A stretch of 64,000 nucleotides of DNA from Panulirus ornatus (taxonomy: Eukaryota > Arthropoda > Malacostraca > Decapoda > Palinuridae): contig NC_092289.1 of NCBI RefSeq assembly GCF_036320965.1, forward strand, positions 24,355,278-24,419,277, written 5' to 3'. This document shows, piece by piece, positions 12,328 through 24,779 of this stretch. Position numbers and translations under genes: made by a program. Under the pieces are notes generated by a model that worked only from the letters and a program-made list of their open reading frames with translations, was not told the DNA's origin and did not search any database. Numbering within the stretch: position 1 is the first letter of the stretch; each line of letters starts with the position of its first letter.

Positions 12328-14985
12328 TAATGTCAGATGACGGTTGGCTGGTGGTGTGACATTTACTTGGTAGCATTAGCTTGAGAAGGCCCGGTCCTTG
12401 AGTTGTATCCTGTCTCTCCCTCTCCTCCCCGTCTGTTATTTTGTCTGGCTGATGCCTTCAGGTTTTCACTGTCTTATATAAGGAAAAATATCAACACAAA
12501 TTTTGAGTGTAAAATGTAAATGATATGGGTGAGAGGCCAGAGCCTGAGACACTGTTTATGTGAGGGAGTTTGGAATGTGGTTGAAAATAGATAACATGAG
12601 TAGGATGTAGGAACAGAACTTCTTCCTAAGTGTAATGAGCCGAGCCACGGAGTCTCTGTGTCTGTGGATCATATTGAAAATAATTGAATGACTCGTATCA
12701 TCGTGTCTGCTTCACTGGAGTAACTCTTCTGATACGTAGAATGTTGGGAACACCTCCACACGTCTCAGGCTGTGACCGCCTCTGAGGTGCCACCATGAGT
12801 GTGCTCAGAGAGCTGTAGTCCAGAATGAGATGTACCGTACCAGGATATCATCAGAAACTAAGAATGATCACCTTGAGTTTGTGTTAGAGACATTAAGTAA
12901 TGTGACAAGTTCAGAAACTTATTTCTGAACTTACCCTCCTGTTGTTGTTTTTTGGAAGCAGTTACCATGTCACTTCAACCTGTGTGACTCTGTCCAACAC
13001 AACAGAACGAGAACCATATTAGAACTGGGTCGTCTTTATCTGCAGATGCATGAATCCCTGGGTGTTAGTGTACAGTCTAGGAAGGCCCAGCACAGGAACC
13101 CTGCTACATAATGATTGCCAAGGGAAACACCCTCGTATTATCATTCATAAACAATGAGTCAACTTTCCCAGTGGAATTTGTGCAACATTGTCAAAGAAAT
13201 CTCCATCTTACTCAAGAATGTTTGAAAAAGGAGGCTTCCCTAGGTGCGGCGAATGATGGAGGCGTGATCAATACGTCGCAAGTATTTCACCTGAGGCTTG
13301 AGAAGGCTGGGAGGAGGTGGAAGATCAAGATGATGGAGAGGAGGTGGGGGAAGGAGCAGGTCAGGAGGGATCCAGTAAAGTAGCAGACGGGAAAGAGAAG
13401 GGCGGGAGTTAGAGGTCAGATACACTGAGAGAAACGATAAGGTGTCGGTAGAACCGGGTGATTATACTGCAGTCAAGGAGGGAAGGAATGTTGAGATATT
13501 ATGAGTAAGTAAATATGTGGGGATAGGGAAGCCAGCCAGCTACAGCTGAGATCACGAGGTAAAGGCTTAAATGTGAAGGTTGGAAGGATAAAGCTGGATG
13601 AAGCTGCACCATGTAAGTGAACTTTTAAAAGAGGGACGAAAGGAAATGAAATATTTGAGTGAATGAATAAGCTGGGCGATGTGTGTGTGGGAGGGAAGAA
13701 GGATCAGGTAGAGGACAGTAACCTGCAGGAGACACAGGCAGGGACCAACCTAGGGAGCGAGACCTGACGTTAGAGAAGAATCATAACAAAAGACAATAAT
13801 TAAATCCAATAAATTTTATTTCTAAATCGATAATTAACTTTGGAAATGAAGTTGATTTCTTATCGTTTGACCTGCAGGATTTTTCAGCACAGTCCTTGGT
13901 GACTTAGTCTAATTTCAGCTAGTCTGGGATTAACCTTACATCATCTTGGGGGAATCCCTGACCGCTACTGTAATATAAAGTTGATGATTTTCTGTAACTG
14001 TAACCCAGGACTATATTGAGGTACATCAGAGTACATGATACAGTGTTTGTATGTACGATGGTGATCAGGTCGTAGCCTGTGTACGTTTCTGTTGCCTGTG
14101 ATCTGTCATGCTTATGTTTACCTTTATCAAGGACGACTTCCCCAGCTGCTCCTGTTAACGGATTCTCTGTTTAATTCAGTCTTACAAAAGTTCACCTGAG
14201 GAGGGTTTACTACTGAGCCTTAGAGTGTTAATGGAAAGTTTTCTTCGCTAAATTTTATAGGTTCAGACTCGACCAAGTCCTAGATCATTTGGATCTCGCG
14301 CTGCACCAGTCACCTGCGAGACGGCTAACTTCACCACGTTGCGGCCTCTCCTTCCCTCCTGCTGTCGTCTGGTTTGGTTATCATCCTCACGTCTCTTGTT
14401 ATCTTGATTTTCCAGTAGATCCGTCGTCTACTCTTCATTCTTGCATTGTTTCTTCTTATTTTTGTTTCACTACTTAATGCTGCCACTGCCAACAGAGTGG
14501 GAGACTCATTGCTGTCACTTGGTCGTGTGTTTGGTTGTGTATGTCCATATGTTGTTGCCAACTGTGGATACATATGGTATGTGTAGTCAACTTGTTTAAA
14601 TACTTCTCTTCTTTTCTTCATTATATGCTTTATCCTCCTTTCTGCCATGTCTTCAATGTTTTATAGACTTCCTGTTTCTTGAAGCGTTTTTATCTGTTTT
14701 ATATTATATTGCTTACTTTTCTTTGTATGTTTGGTTTTTATCTGTTCTGTCTGTATACTTTGCTAAGTTTCGCGATGTTGTTTATCCATAACACAAGAAA
14801 TCGACAATATATTATGTATTGTTACCGAGAGAAAGAGGGAAAGGGTAGTGGTCTATAATTACTTAGAAACAGACGTTCCTGACATACATGTAGTGAGAGA
14901 GATGGCCTACTGGAGTTACGAATGTGTGGTTGATTACGTCTTCGTTATGATAACTTCCAGTAATCTGGCAAATGTATAATAGTTT
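12328..14985. other. No gene recognised; sequence upstream of the candidate exon
   Basis: Unique, moderately AT-rich sequence. Frames at 13111-13383 and 14331-14648 have no recognisable domain. No convincing promoter (TATA box plus initiator) could be assigned to the exon at 15159. Confidence 0.5.
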
Positions 14986-15001
14986 GATCTCTCTTTAACA
15001 G

Positions 15002-15158
15002 ATGGCGTTGATACACTCCCGGCTGGCGGTGTGATGGAAGGCATGTACTTCCGTGGACGTAGTGAGTAACGAAAGACGACTCTAGGCTGCGGAGTTTCGT
15101 GTGTGCCACGTACATTAAATCACCACCGATCGCCAGACCCATCAGGCAGGTCAGCAGG
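15002..15158 (+). promoter_or_regulatory. Probable 5' untranslated part of exon, with two short upstream ORFs
   Basis: A good 3' splice site, a pyrimidine-rich run ending TCTCTTTAACAG at 15001, precedes this stretch. It contains two small ORFs upstream of the proposed start: ATG at 15002 (10 codons, ending TGA) and ATG at 15034 (11 codons, ending TAA). The main frame is closed by stops until about 15063, so this part cannot be coding in that frame. If the gene is real, the two upstream ORFs could lower translation of the main frame. Confidence 0.35.
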
Positions 15159-15591
15159 ATGAGCCGCAGGCGACACCGAACGATGAGCTTCTCTTACCCT
15201 CACTCGGAGATCGAGCGCCAGATCGACTCCTTCTTGGAGACGTTCAAGCGGCGCAGCGCCGCGGCCATGGAGCGTGCCCAGAGCCTGCAAGGGGGTCCTG
15301 GGGGGCTTCTCTCCCCGTACATTAATGACTCGCCCACCCCGGAGAGCTCCCCAGCCTCCAAGATCCGGTCGCCCCGTCGATGTCCGAGGGTCAAGTTTCA
15401 CATCCCAGGAAGGAGGTCGAGATGGGGAGCGTGGAGCGGCCGGCTTGCCTCTGCGGGCGGTGTGCCTCGCAGCAAGTCCGGCGTCAGCGTCGCCTCCTCT
15501 GAGACGGACTCTGGCAGCGACTCTATGGAGGGGCTGACCCGCTCCCTCCCACACTCCCTGCACACCTGGGCCTCCGCCGACAGCATCCCAG
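15159..15591 (+). CDS. Candidate first coding exon of an unrecognised gene (partial)
   Basis: This is the best protein-coding candidate in the window. The frame from ATG 15159 (purine at -3, AGGATGA) gives 144 complete codons and stops at a near-perfect 5' splice site, CCAG|GTGAGTACAG. The intron is therefore phase 1. The sequence is GC- and CpG-rich against AT-rich flanks. The predicted product begins with an Arg-rich MSRRRHR, then a likely helical segment (SEIERQIDSFLETFKRRSAA, residues about 16-35). Ser/Pro-rich disordered sequence follows (SPTPESSPASK), then a basic patch (RSPRRCPRVKFHIPGRRSR) and an acidic-Ser stretch (SSETDSGSDSME). There is no signal peptide or membrane segment. A second ATG at 15183 is an alternative start. 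The opposite strand is also open, a usual effect of high GC. I do not recognise the protein. It resembles the disordered N-terminus of a cytoplasmic regulatory or scaffold protein, but that is only composition. No downstream exon was found in the window. Confidence 0.55.
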
Positions 15592-18570
15592 GTGAGTACA
15601 GATCATTCCCTCTGTTAGAATTAAATCATCCCGCCGCTAGGAACTATTGATGATAACATTTGAATCATCATGACAGCGTTCAGTCATTCGTTCATCCCGC
15701 AGGCAGGCTAGCGAGCAGGGGCTGGAGAGGGTTGAGATAGGAGGCGAGCAGGTAAGTAGGAGTAGAGGAGGGATTGTGATGAGGAACTAGCAGGCAGGGA
15801 AGGAGTGAGGTTCCTTGCGTTAAATCTTCTCATTTGGCTTGGGTCGATCGGAGAGTGGTGGCGTGCCCGGGGCAGCACTGCCACCAACCACAAGGTATCA
15901 GGGGAGGCGCGGGTCTTGACGTTATGCAAGTTTGTATAGTGGACAGAGGGACGGATGGAACTGACACATATAGATTAGCCGAAAGTTCCGATAACGGAGG
16001 AAACTCCTCATCAAGACCAGGCTTGTCGAGTAGCACATGTTTATTGCCTCACCGTCAGATTAAACACGTGCTACACCACACGCATGGCCTGGATGTGCAC
16101 TTTTGTCAGTTATCTGAGGTTGTTTGCGGGAGAAAAACCGGAGTAATGTCTATAGAGAGGGGAGCGAGAGCCAACACGGCGAAGTACAGTAATTGGATTA
16201 ACTTTTGAGGTTAGACTGTGAGAGTTGGTGAGACGGATCGCTTTGAATTATACACTGTCGAGCAATACGAATGATACCTTCACGTACGTACTTCCTGTCA
16301 TACACTTCACAGTACCATTGTACCTTCTCGTGCCGTCGAAGCTGAACATTGCACCTCGACGAAAATCATAGCAGAATTACCTTGACGAAGGAAATTTTGT
16401 CATATACGTCCTCATCTTTGGTGTGTTATGTCTTAGGGTGTAGGTGTCCAGGATGAGGGCCAATCAAGCGAGCCAGTTGTGGCTGACAGCAGTATGGAGT
16501 TCGACCAGCTGAGGTGGATTACATTAGGTCATGTGGACTCACTCGCTGGAAAATAAAGTTACTCTCTTTCTTGATGATACTTTGTAGGTTAAACGCTCAG
16601 CTTCTGAAAGACTTTGTGAGAGGCATTGTTGATGGTAGTTCACAGATATGGATTTTGTATTATTTTTGTCCATCTAAAGGCGTTTATAGGAAAGATGTCC
16701 AAGACTAATCAAAGTAACATTTTCAAATACTCTTATAGTAGACATAAATCCTCCGTAAGAGCCTTCACCTTCTGAGTGTAGGAAGAACATACAAGAGTCT
16801 TAACTCGCCCTCGCAAAGTTTTTCATCTAAAGTCGAATTAGATAATCCTCTGAATAACACAACAGCGGATGGAGGTAGGGGTGTCGGCTGTGTCACTGGG
16901 TGGATGTGTTCTCTCTCCCTCTCTCTCTTTCCGTAGTGACCAGATCTTTCATAATTTCTGTGTGTAAGTATGTGTTGTAAGTACGTGTTTGTAGTTGCTT
17001 GTGATATCTTTCGTTTTAAGTCTGTAGTATGCAGAGAATAGCGCTGTTCCAGCCGTTAACACAGGTTGAGCCTGCAAGACCTTTTACTGCGAGCAAAGGC
17101 CATCAATATTTCGTTAGCTGGTTTATTTATGTGTGTGTGTCGTGCGTTAGCGGCTCCGCCCCCGGCATGCAGTTCGCTGCCAGACACCGTGTTGGGCTTC
17201 TCTTGCTATGTAATGTGTTAAGTAAATCTCAGTCCATTCTTGTGTCAGTAATTTTGTGGATGGGCAGCATTTTCTAAGGAACAGTCGTCTCTGGTGTGAG
17301 TAATGAAAGATTCTGTGCAGGTCTTTGCAGCAATGATTCAGTGGGTACGTGTTTACAGGAGTGGCAGCGTTCGGCCCAGTCATTCAGCGGGCAGCAGGAA
17401 TCGTCTCCTCTCCTGGATTTCTTGTAGTTGTTCGTCCACTATCATGTAGGATGTTTTTCTTCGTGTTGTGTACGTAATGAATCATTATCACTGATGATTA
17501 GGATGTCATTGCAGCAAGAAGTATCGTCTTTGTTGTTGTATGTGATGGTCACCTGGAGGAGTAGGAGGCTGTGTTGGCCATGCTTGAGCTGACGGCTGGA
17601 AGGACCACCCTTGTCGTACCTTCCACCCGCCCTCTCCACAAGACTGCTACACCTGGTGTTCTGTGTTGCTATTGTCTCGCCACGTCTTGTTCCCCTGGAC
17701 CAGTTGCTTACTTTTTTTGGATTGTCTGGTGACGTAACCCCCATGCAATTTACAAGACGTGCACAGGTAGGAGGAGCATGTGTGCACGGGTAGGGGGAGC
17801 ATGTGTGCACAGGAGGCGGAGCCTGTGTGAGAGTATATGTTGTAGAGTATGGAGAGTCCTTCTCTGAAGACTTGACGGCAATCGATTGGTATCCCCAGCC
17901 AGACCCAGCCTTATATATAATGACCCCGTGACCATGACCTTTCACCGAATGACTTTAAAACGTAGAGATGATTAGTGATGACAGGGTAAGTGCACTGACG
18001 AGGCCTGACCTCGAGATAATGTGGTGCTGATTTTAGTCAAATGGACGTGCACCTCGAAACTCATTGTCCGCCACCATCAGCGAATGGTAATTAGAATCTA
18101 GAACAACAACACAAAGGAACTTCTCAGAACATTTCCTTGATCGTCCGTACGAATATGAAACAAATGCTTCATGTGAAGATCAGGAAAAGTGAGCGAGTCT
18201 CTAACACACACTTACAGTATGTCAAGGAATAGCTTCCCAACATGTAGTGTGAAGTGTCCTTCAAGAATTCATCTAAACCTCCTTATGGGTTAGCCTCAGG
18301 ACTGTACTGAGACGACCCTCGACATTACTGATGACGAAGTCCCTCAGAAGGACGTTTTCAGTGTCTTTGAAAATGTATAATTAGAAAGTCTGTAGGTGGG
18401 AGACTTAATGTTTCTGACCGGTGAGAATGGTTCCCAAACAGAGGTCATGAAGCCGCCAGAACTACAGTGACGTGGGAATCCAAGTGTTGAAAAGGTCGTA
18501 TGAAAATAAGATTGTTCTCCCAGAAATCCTACAAGAGGTCATTGTGCCAGGCAGGACTTGATGGGAAGCT
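15592..18570 (+). other. Presumed start of a long intron; no further exon seen
   Basis: The sequence starts with the consensus donor GTGAGTACAG. In the next 3 kb I see unique sequence, a short degenerate 27-bp duplication near 17760-17820 (AGCATGTGTGCAC), and no exon with good splice signals in a compatible phase. The intron extent is unknown and may run past the window. Confidence 0.4.
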
Positions 18571-18660
18571 GAAGATCATGCCTGCAACGTCATGATGCTG
18601 AGAGGTCGTACTTGTGAAGATCATGCCTACAACGTCATGATGCTGAGAGGTCGTACTTGT
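18571..18660. repeat. 45-bp direct duplication
   Basis: Two copies of a 45-bp unit beginning GAAGATCATGCCT differ by one base (CTGCAACG against CTACAACG). Confidence 0.95.
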
Positions 18661-19110
18661 GAAGAGGTCGTGGTGGTGTCAAGGAGAACCTCATTGCCGA
18701 GGTGGTGGTTTGTGTAATAATTCCTCCTTAATCATTCTTATTATTTCTTTATATTAGTAATCTCACTACAGTGGACTTTATTGAGCAGAAGAGAGATACC
18801 TGGGAAGATTGCGAGTGGGAACATCTGGAATGCGAGTAGAGCGCCATCAGGGAGGACGTCGCGTTATGAGGTTCTGTGTGGCACTTCGTGATGTTCCCCT
18901 GGATGTATGAGGCTGAGGTCGCCTGTCAGACGTGGCTCCCAGCCCCGAGGATGGGCAGCAGTAGTGATGATCTTGCTGCTGCGTCACGTGTGGGGTCCCC
19001 ATGATGTGATGATGGTTATGTAAACTATGAGAATCGAGGTTTTGGATGCCACTCAAGTCCCTCAAGACTAAGAAAGTTTCGCCTTAAATCTTTATCATTC
19101 AGATCGACGG
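18661..19110. other. No gene recognised
   Basis: Unique sequence, nothing identified. Confidence 0.5.
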
Positions 19111-19185
19111 TAACAACATACTGGCTGATAACAACAGACTGGCTGATAACAACAGACTGGCTGATAACAACAGACTGGCTGATAA
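19111..19185. repeat. 18-bp minisatellite, about 4 copies
   Basis: The unit TAACAACAGACTGGCTGA is repeated with a single G/T difference in the first copy. Confidence 0.95.
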
Positions 19186-21166
19186 AATGACATCAGATTT
19201 ATGTGAATATTCCCCTGTCAATGATCATCATTAGTCACCAGTATGATAGCCATCAGGATGCCATACAGCCATATGAACACATCTTCGTTGCCTTACCTGC
19301 TGGGATGACGTATCCCCAGAGTCCTCAGGTTCTCTTGTTCAATCGTCATTTTGTGGTATATGACTCGTTTCTGCACTCACATGTAACACAACGTATGATA
19401 ATGGTTACATTTTCTTTTTTACGGTGATAACAAAGAATCCTTAATTTCGCCATACAGATCACGAATCGATGAATTACAGAGTCCCTAGTCCTCCCCCCAG
19501 CCAGGTATTTGTATGAAATCCAGAGAATCAGGAGAGACGTGAGGTGTCACAGTGAGGCCATCCTTGTTCCAAAGTAGATTGTCAACTGATCGAGCCTTGG
19601 CGTTGCTTGAGATGATATCTGTTTTCGTTATAAGATGATGTGTACAGAGAAAGCGACTTGAATCTTTCGGAAAGGATGAGACGATAACCCCTCTCTAGGA
19701 TTAGCCTTATGAACAAGTGGGAGGAGAGTGGAGGGACGCCAAGAGAACTCTTTTCTTCATTCAAGCGTGAAAAATCCATACGTGCAGACAACAGGAAACC
19801 TGGCAACTGATACATGCATCGGTCCGCAGATCATGAATCAGACATCGTATATGATATTATTATCTTTCACTTTCGTATTGTTTGCCTCCATATAACTGAG
19901 GTACCACACGTGATATGGGTAGCACCACCAGCAATCGGGGACTTCATCTTTATTGTTGTGCATCCTTTATTATGCGGAAATCTCAGAAAATAGACCATGC
20001 TCTTCCAAGTAAGTACGTTACGTGTTTGCTGGGAAAAAAAAAAAAAATCTGTACGCGCTTGTAGACGGACGCTTAATGAGTGACATATTATTTAGTTCAT
20101 CTTAAGCTTGGTTATCTGGAAAAGTTACCCTGTGTCAGCTCTTTTCCTCGTTTTCTCTGGATTTATAAGTTTCGTAGAAAACGGTCACGTACTTGCCAGC
20201 CGTGACACTTACAATTTTCATAAAACAGCTTTGGTTAAGTAGAGTTACAACTCTGGCGTTAGTGTAACGATATTTTCTTAGCCTTATGTAAGCGCTGCTT
20301 GAATTGTTATTGACAGGAATACTGTGGGCTCAGTTGATGCTCACATAACACAATGACTGCTGTATGGAGTACGAGGGGACTGAGAAATAGTCATATGTTA
20401 AACTGGCCTGGCTGTTAGTCTTGTACTAAAGCGACTGACTAACTTAAACCTTGGTGTCTGTCTAGTCACACTTTGCTCAATGACAAATGTTATAAAGCTT
20501 TTAACTCAAGAAACGTGCGATGAATTCTCCTTTAGATTCCTTTACGGCGAACACGGTAGAGGCTTGTGTAGTATTTAGGATATCGCAGTTATTGAATATT
20601 TTACCCGTTATTCTTTCTCTGTATAGTTGATTTGGTTTGGTTAATATCATGGGTTATTGAAGTAATCCAACATTATCTTTTGTCTCATTACAAAGTGAAA
20701 TTTTGTTGTGTTTAATGATCGGCCAGCGAGGAGAGTAATCATGCCTCAGCACACGCTGTCTGTCTTCTATTTATTCATTTATTTTTGATTGTGTGAAGAA
20801 ATTCAGTTTCCCCATCAGTATGGTCAAGTCTTGATGGCGGGAGAATATTCCAAGTTCTTCATAATCCTTGGTTAACCGGTACCCCTCCAGTGGCCCCTTC
20901 TTAGTTGGCCGCTAAATATTCCTTGCTGCTCAGCCTCGGTTGTGTCTTGTTCAGTCAGGCCTCGATGGCTTGAAACTCTTCACGAGACAATATTATGTCA
21001 GGTTATGGTTACACATCATGTGGCTGGTGCTGCCCGTCTCTGGCAGTGGTGTTGGCTGGAGTACCTCACACCTGCCCTCATGATGGCTCTGTAGTCTGGC
21101 TGGATGCAAGACGCCCTCACTGCCGCCGTCTGCACACACCACACGAATTATCTAACAACCTCCCGT
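19186..21166. other. No gene recognised
   Basis: AT-rich unique sequence with a poly(A) run near 20033. No exon or transposon was recognised. Confidence 0.5.
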
Positions 21167-21167
21167 G

Positions 21168-21911
21168 GGCGCCGCACACTGTGCTGTATCAACGTCCGGT
21201 GCTGCACACTGTGCTGTATCAACGTCCAGCGCTGCACACTGTGCTGTATCAACGTCCAGCGCCGCACACTGTGCTGTATCAACGTCCAGCGCTGCACACT
21301 GTGCTGTATCAACGTCCAGCGCTGCACACTGTGCTGTATCAACGTCCGGTGCTGCACACCGTGCTGTATCAACGTCCGGTGCTGCATACTGTGCTGTATC
21401 ACGTCCGGTGCTGCATACTGTGCTGTATCAACGTCCGGTGCTGCATACTGTGCTGTATCAACGTCCGGTGCTGCATACTGTGCTGTATCAACGTCCGGTG
21501 CTGCATACTGTGCTGTATCAACGTCCGGTGCTGCATACTGTGCTGTATCAACGTCCGGTGCTGCACACTGTGCTGTATCAACGTCCGGTGCTGCATACTG
21601 TGCTGTATCAACGTCCGGTGCTGCATACTGTGCTGTATCAACGTCCGGTGCTGCATACTGTGCTGTATCAACGTCCGGTGCTGCACACTGTGCTGTATCA
21701 ACGTCCGGTGCTGCATACTGTGCTGTATCAACGTCCGGTGCTGCACACTGTGCTGTATCAACGTCCGGTGCTGCATACTGTGCTGTATCAACGTCCGGTG
21801 CTGCATACTGTGCTGTATCAACGTCCGGTGCTGCACACCGTGCTGTATCAACGTCCGGTGCTGCATACTGTGCTGTATCAACGTCCGGTGCTGCATACTG
21901 TGCTGTATCAA
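21168..21911. repeat. 30-bp minisatellite, about 25 copies
   Basis: The unit reads GTGCTGTATCAACGTCCGGT plus GCTGCACACT. Early copies carry CCAGCGCTG and later ones CCGGTGCTG; CACACT/CATACT is a second variable site. One copy lacks a single A (TATCACGTCC near 21400), which shifts every reading frame by one. Because the unit is a multiple of three and lacks stops, several frames on both strands are open for 170-320 codons. The shift and the lack of any frame preference show that these are not genes. Confidence 0.97.
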
Positions 21912-21998
21912 TGTTGACAACTGGTCTGGCGAGCCAGTACGTGCGGTTGTTGACTGATGTCTGTTTGTTCGTGAGGACTGAAGTTTAGGAAGTGGATT

Positions 21999-22023
21999 TG
22001 TGTGTGTGTGTGTGTGTGTGTGT
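21999..22023. repeat. (TG)n microsatellite
   Basis: About 12 TG dinucleotides. Confidence 0.93.
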
Positions 22024-22710
22024 AATGTAAAGCTTTAGATACATGTAACTTTGAATGTATAGATTAACTGAAAATGCTTTACAAAGAAAATGTTGTCAGG
22101 GCATTTCTAGTTTTATACATGGGTCAGTAGCATTGGTAGTCTGAAATGTTCACATGAGATCACACTTGGCCCGTGACTGACGTGTGTTTTTCGTAATGTT
22201 CAAACATGACGATTCATGACGGCTGCTGCCTCTCTCCACTCTTGTATTGTCGTTGCCGGCGTACATGGGGTCCCTGCCGCTCGCCCAACATCTAGTGCAT
22301 GTAACGTTATTCCCTGGTAACCAATGATGAACCTGCAGACGAGGCCTCCACCCTGTGTTTCCTCCCCCACCAGGTAATGGCTTTGGAAAACACAGTCATT
22401 TGAAATCACCCGTAAACCAGTTAAGGCCAGGTACGTTGAGCCATAACCCTCACCACCTTCTGAATTACTGCTTCTCCTCCTCCAGCCAGGCCTGATGCCT
22501 GGCGACTCTGGTGCTAAGACCAGTTGGAAGAAGCAGGTGGCTGTGTGGCTCGCCTGAAGCAGGTTAGGTTGGTGTACTTGGGCTAAATATCTACGATATT
22601 CTCTGTAAATATCTACGATATTCTCTGTCAATATCTAAATGATTAGCTACTGATATTCCAAGTGAAGAACCTCAAGTCTCATCTACGACAACTCTCGATG
22701 TGAAACTGAC
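22024..22710. other. No gene recognised
   Basis: Unique sequence. The 143-codon minus frame at 22200-22631 is not bounded by good splice signals and has no recognisable domain. A 27-bp direct duplication (AAATATCTACGATATTCTCTG type) lies at about 22583-22637. Confidence 0.45.
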
Positions 22711-23397
22711 GCCATTCCAACCTACCACACCTGTGGCTTCAACACTGGCACCATTCCAACCTACCACACCTGTGGCTTCAACACTGGCACCATTCCAACC
22801 TACCACACCTGTGGCTTCAACACTGGCAACATTCCAACCTACCACACCTGTGGCTTCAACACTGGCACCATTCCAACCTACCACACCTGTGGCTTCAACA
22901 CTGGCACCATTCCAACCTACCACACCTGTGGCTTCAACACTGGCACCATTCCAACCTACCACACCTGTGGCTTCAACACTGGCACCATTCCAACCTACCA
23001 CACCTGTGGCTTCAACACTGGCACCATTCCAACCTACCACACCTGTGGCTTCAACACTGGCACCATTCCAACCTACCACACCTGTGGCTTCAACACTGGC
23101 ACCATTCCAACCTACCACACCTGTGGCTTCAACACTGGCAACATTCCAACCTACCACACCTGTGGCTTCAACACTGGCAACATTCCAACCTACCACACCT
23201 GTGGCTTCAACACTGGCAACATTCCAACCTACCACACCTGTGGCTTCAACACTGGCAACATTCCAACCTACCACACCTGTGGCTTCAACACTGGCACCAT
23301 TCCAACCTACCACACCTGTGGCTTCAACACTAGCAACATTCCAACCTACCACACCTGTGGCTTCAACACTGGCAACATTCCAACCTACCACACCTGT
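22711..23397. repeat. 39-bp minisatellite, about 17.6 copies
   Basis: The unit is ATTCCAACCTACCACACCTG followed by TGGCTTCAACACTGGCACC. The main variable site is GGCACC or GGCAAC. The AAC form clusters towards the 3' end, apart from one early copy. Thirteen codons per unit leave both strands open (for example PFQPTTPVASTLA on plus), but this is a repeat by-product. Confidence 0.97.
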
Positions 23398-23416
23398 TGG
23401 CGTAGTCGGGGTTCTT

Positions 23417-23600
23417 GAGTCTGGTTTGTGAGTCTGGTTTGTGAGTCTGGTTTGTGAGTCTGGTTTGTGAGTCTGGTTTGTGAGTCTGGTTTGTGAGTCT
23501 GGTTTGTGAGTCTGGTTTGTGAGTCTGGTTTGTGCGTCTGGTTTGTGAGTCTGGTTTGTGAGTCTGGTTTGTGCGTCTGGTTTGTGAGTCTGGTTTGTGC
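23417..23600. repeat. 13-bp minisatellite, about 14 copies
   Basis: The unit is GAGTCTGGTTTGT, with three copies reading GCGTCTGG. It begins 20 bp after the end of the 39-bp array but is unrelated in sequence. Confidence 0.96.
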
Positions 23601-23901
23601 CAGTTCCCAGCTTGACGTGAGGATGATGTACGTGTGTCACGTGTATCATCATTACTACCGTCTCACATGTGGTTCTCGTGTAAACACTCACCTTCGTCCA
23701 CATACCGACCATGTCTTTCGTCTCTCTCGTCTCACACTTTTGTTTTCTTTCTTCTTCTTGAGGTGCACACGGCCCTCCTGCTGGTCGTTATCACTGTGTC
23801 ATCTGTGGCTTGGGAAGACGTTATGTTGACTTCTGGTATGACTCGATATTAAAGGAACTGTTGTTCTTATAGCTCAGCCATAGAAGCTCACACGCTGTCG
23901 T

Positions 23902-23933
<32 letters not shown>

Positions 23934-24350
23934 CGGAGACATACACCAACATACGGAGTCAGTGTGTGAAGTGAAGACACATTCCTGATGACCACCCTGG
24001 AGAGAGAGGTTCAGGGTGTCCAGCATGCGTGCTACCATGTTAACGCCATACCCATCATACACATACCAGCACCTATAACAATCATGCACCGATACTGCTA
24101 CATCATACACCTGAACCACTAACCTCCATACACCTAGTGTAGTTCTCACCCACTATACACCTCCACTTGTACCTTCCATACACCCGCCCTTCTTCACCCC
24201 ACCCCCATACAAACCAGGACCAGCACTACGGCCTCACTCCCCCCCCCCCCCCCCCTGCCCCCCTCCACGTCCCGCGGCGGCTCATAAGGGGTCACGGCCA
24301 GTGTTGACAGCGACACTCAGATGCTGAGCAAACACAGCGAAACCCTTAAC
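23601..24350. other. No gene recognised; contains (CA)n and poly(C)
   Basis: There is a (CA)13 run at 23907-23932 and a poly(C) tract of about 18 at 24239-24256. The remainder is unique sequence without a recognisable exon. Confidence 0.55.
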
Positions 24351-24600
24351 CATCATCCACGAGGCCCTCGCCCTCACCCTGCCATCCTGGACTCCCTCAC
24401 CCTCACCCTACCATCCAGGATTCCCTCACCCCCTCCCACCGTGCAGGAAACTCTCACCCCAACTCACCATCCAGGAGACCCACATGGTCACCCACCACCT
24501 AAGAGGCCTGCTCAGTTATCCATCACTCAGGAGATCCTCACAGTCACCAACCACCCAGGAGACCCTCACAGTCACCAACCACTTAGGAGGCCCTCCACAT
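24351..24600. repeat. Degenerate tandem repeat of about 27-30 bp
   Basis: Phrases of the type CCCTCACAGTCACCAACCAC and CCAGGAGA recur about eight times, the last two almost identical. This is an aging minisatellite. The open frame across it (PGDPHSH) is a by-product. Confidence 0.6.
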
Positions 24601-24779
24601 GTTAGACCACAAAGTCCTTCCTCATAACCAGCCATTGTGGCCCGCTCACCATCCATACGATCTCACAAAACCACACTTTGGCTCCATCACACAACCGTTC
24701 ACGGGACCCCTCCACGCAGCCACCCGCTGGTCCTCATCCCATCCACCTCCTACGCTCTAAGTATCGCTGAGAGTCACCA

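Noticed and set aside
15120..15563. 147-codon minus-strand frame opposite the candidate exon
   Set aside because: High GC content leaves the opposite strand open. Only the plus strand has a good start context and a consensus donor at its end.
20995..21988. Long open frames (up to 320 codons) over the 30-bp array, Cys-rich or Ala/Ser-rich
   Set aside because: The same DNA is open in several frames on both strands, a single-base deletion shifts them, and the unit length is a multiple of three. They are tandem-repeat by-products.
22672..23712. 346-codon minus-strand frame with GWNGASVEATGVV repeats
   Set aside because: It is created by the 39-bp minisatellite joined to the 13-bp array. The opposite strand is equally open and there is no domain or splice support.
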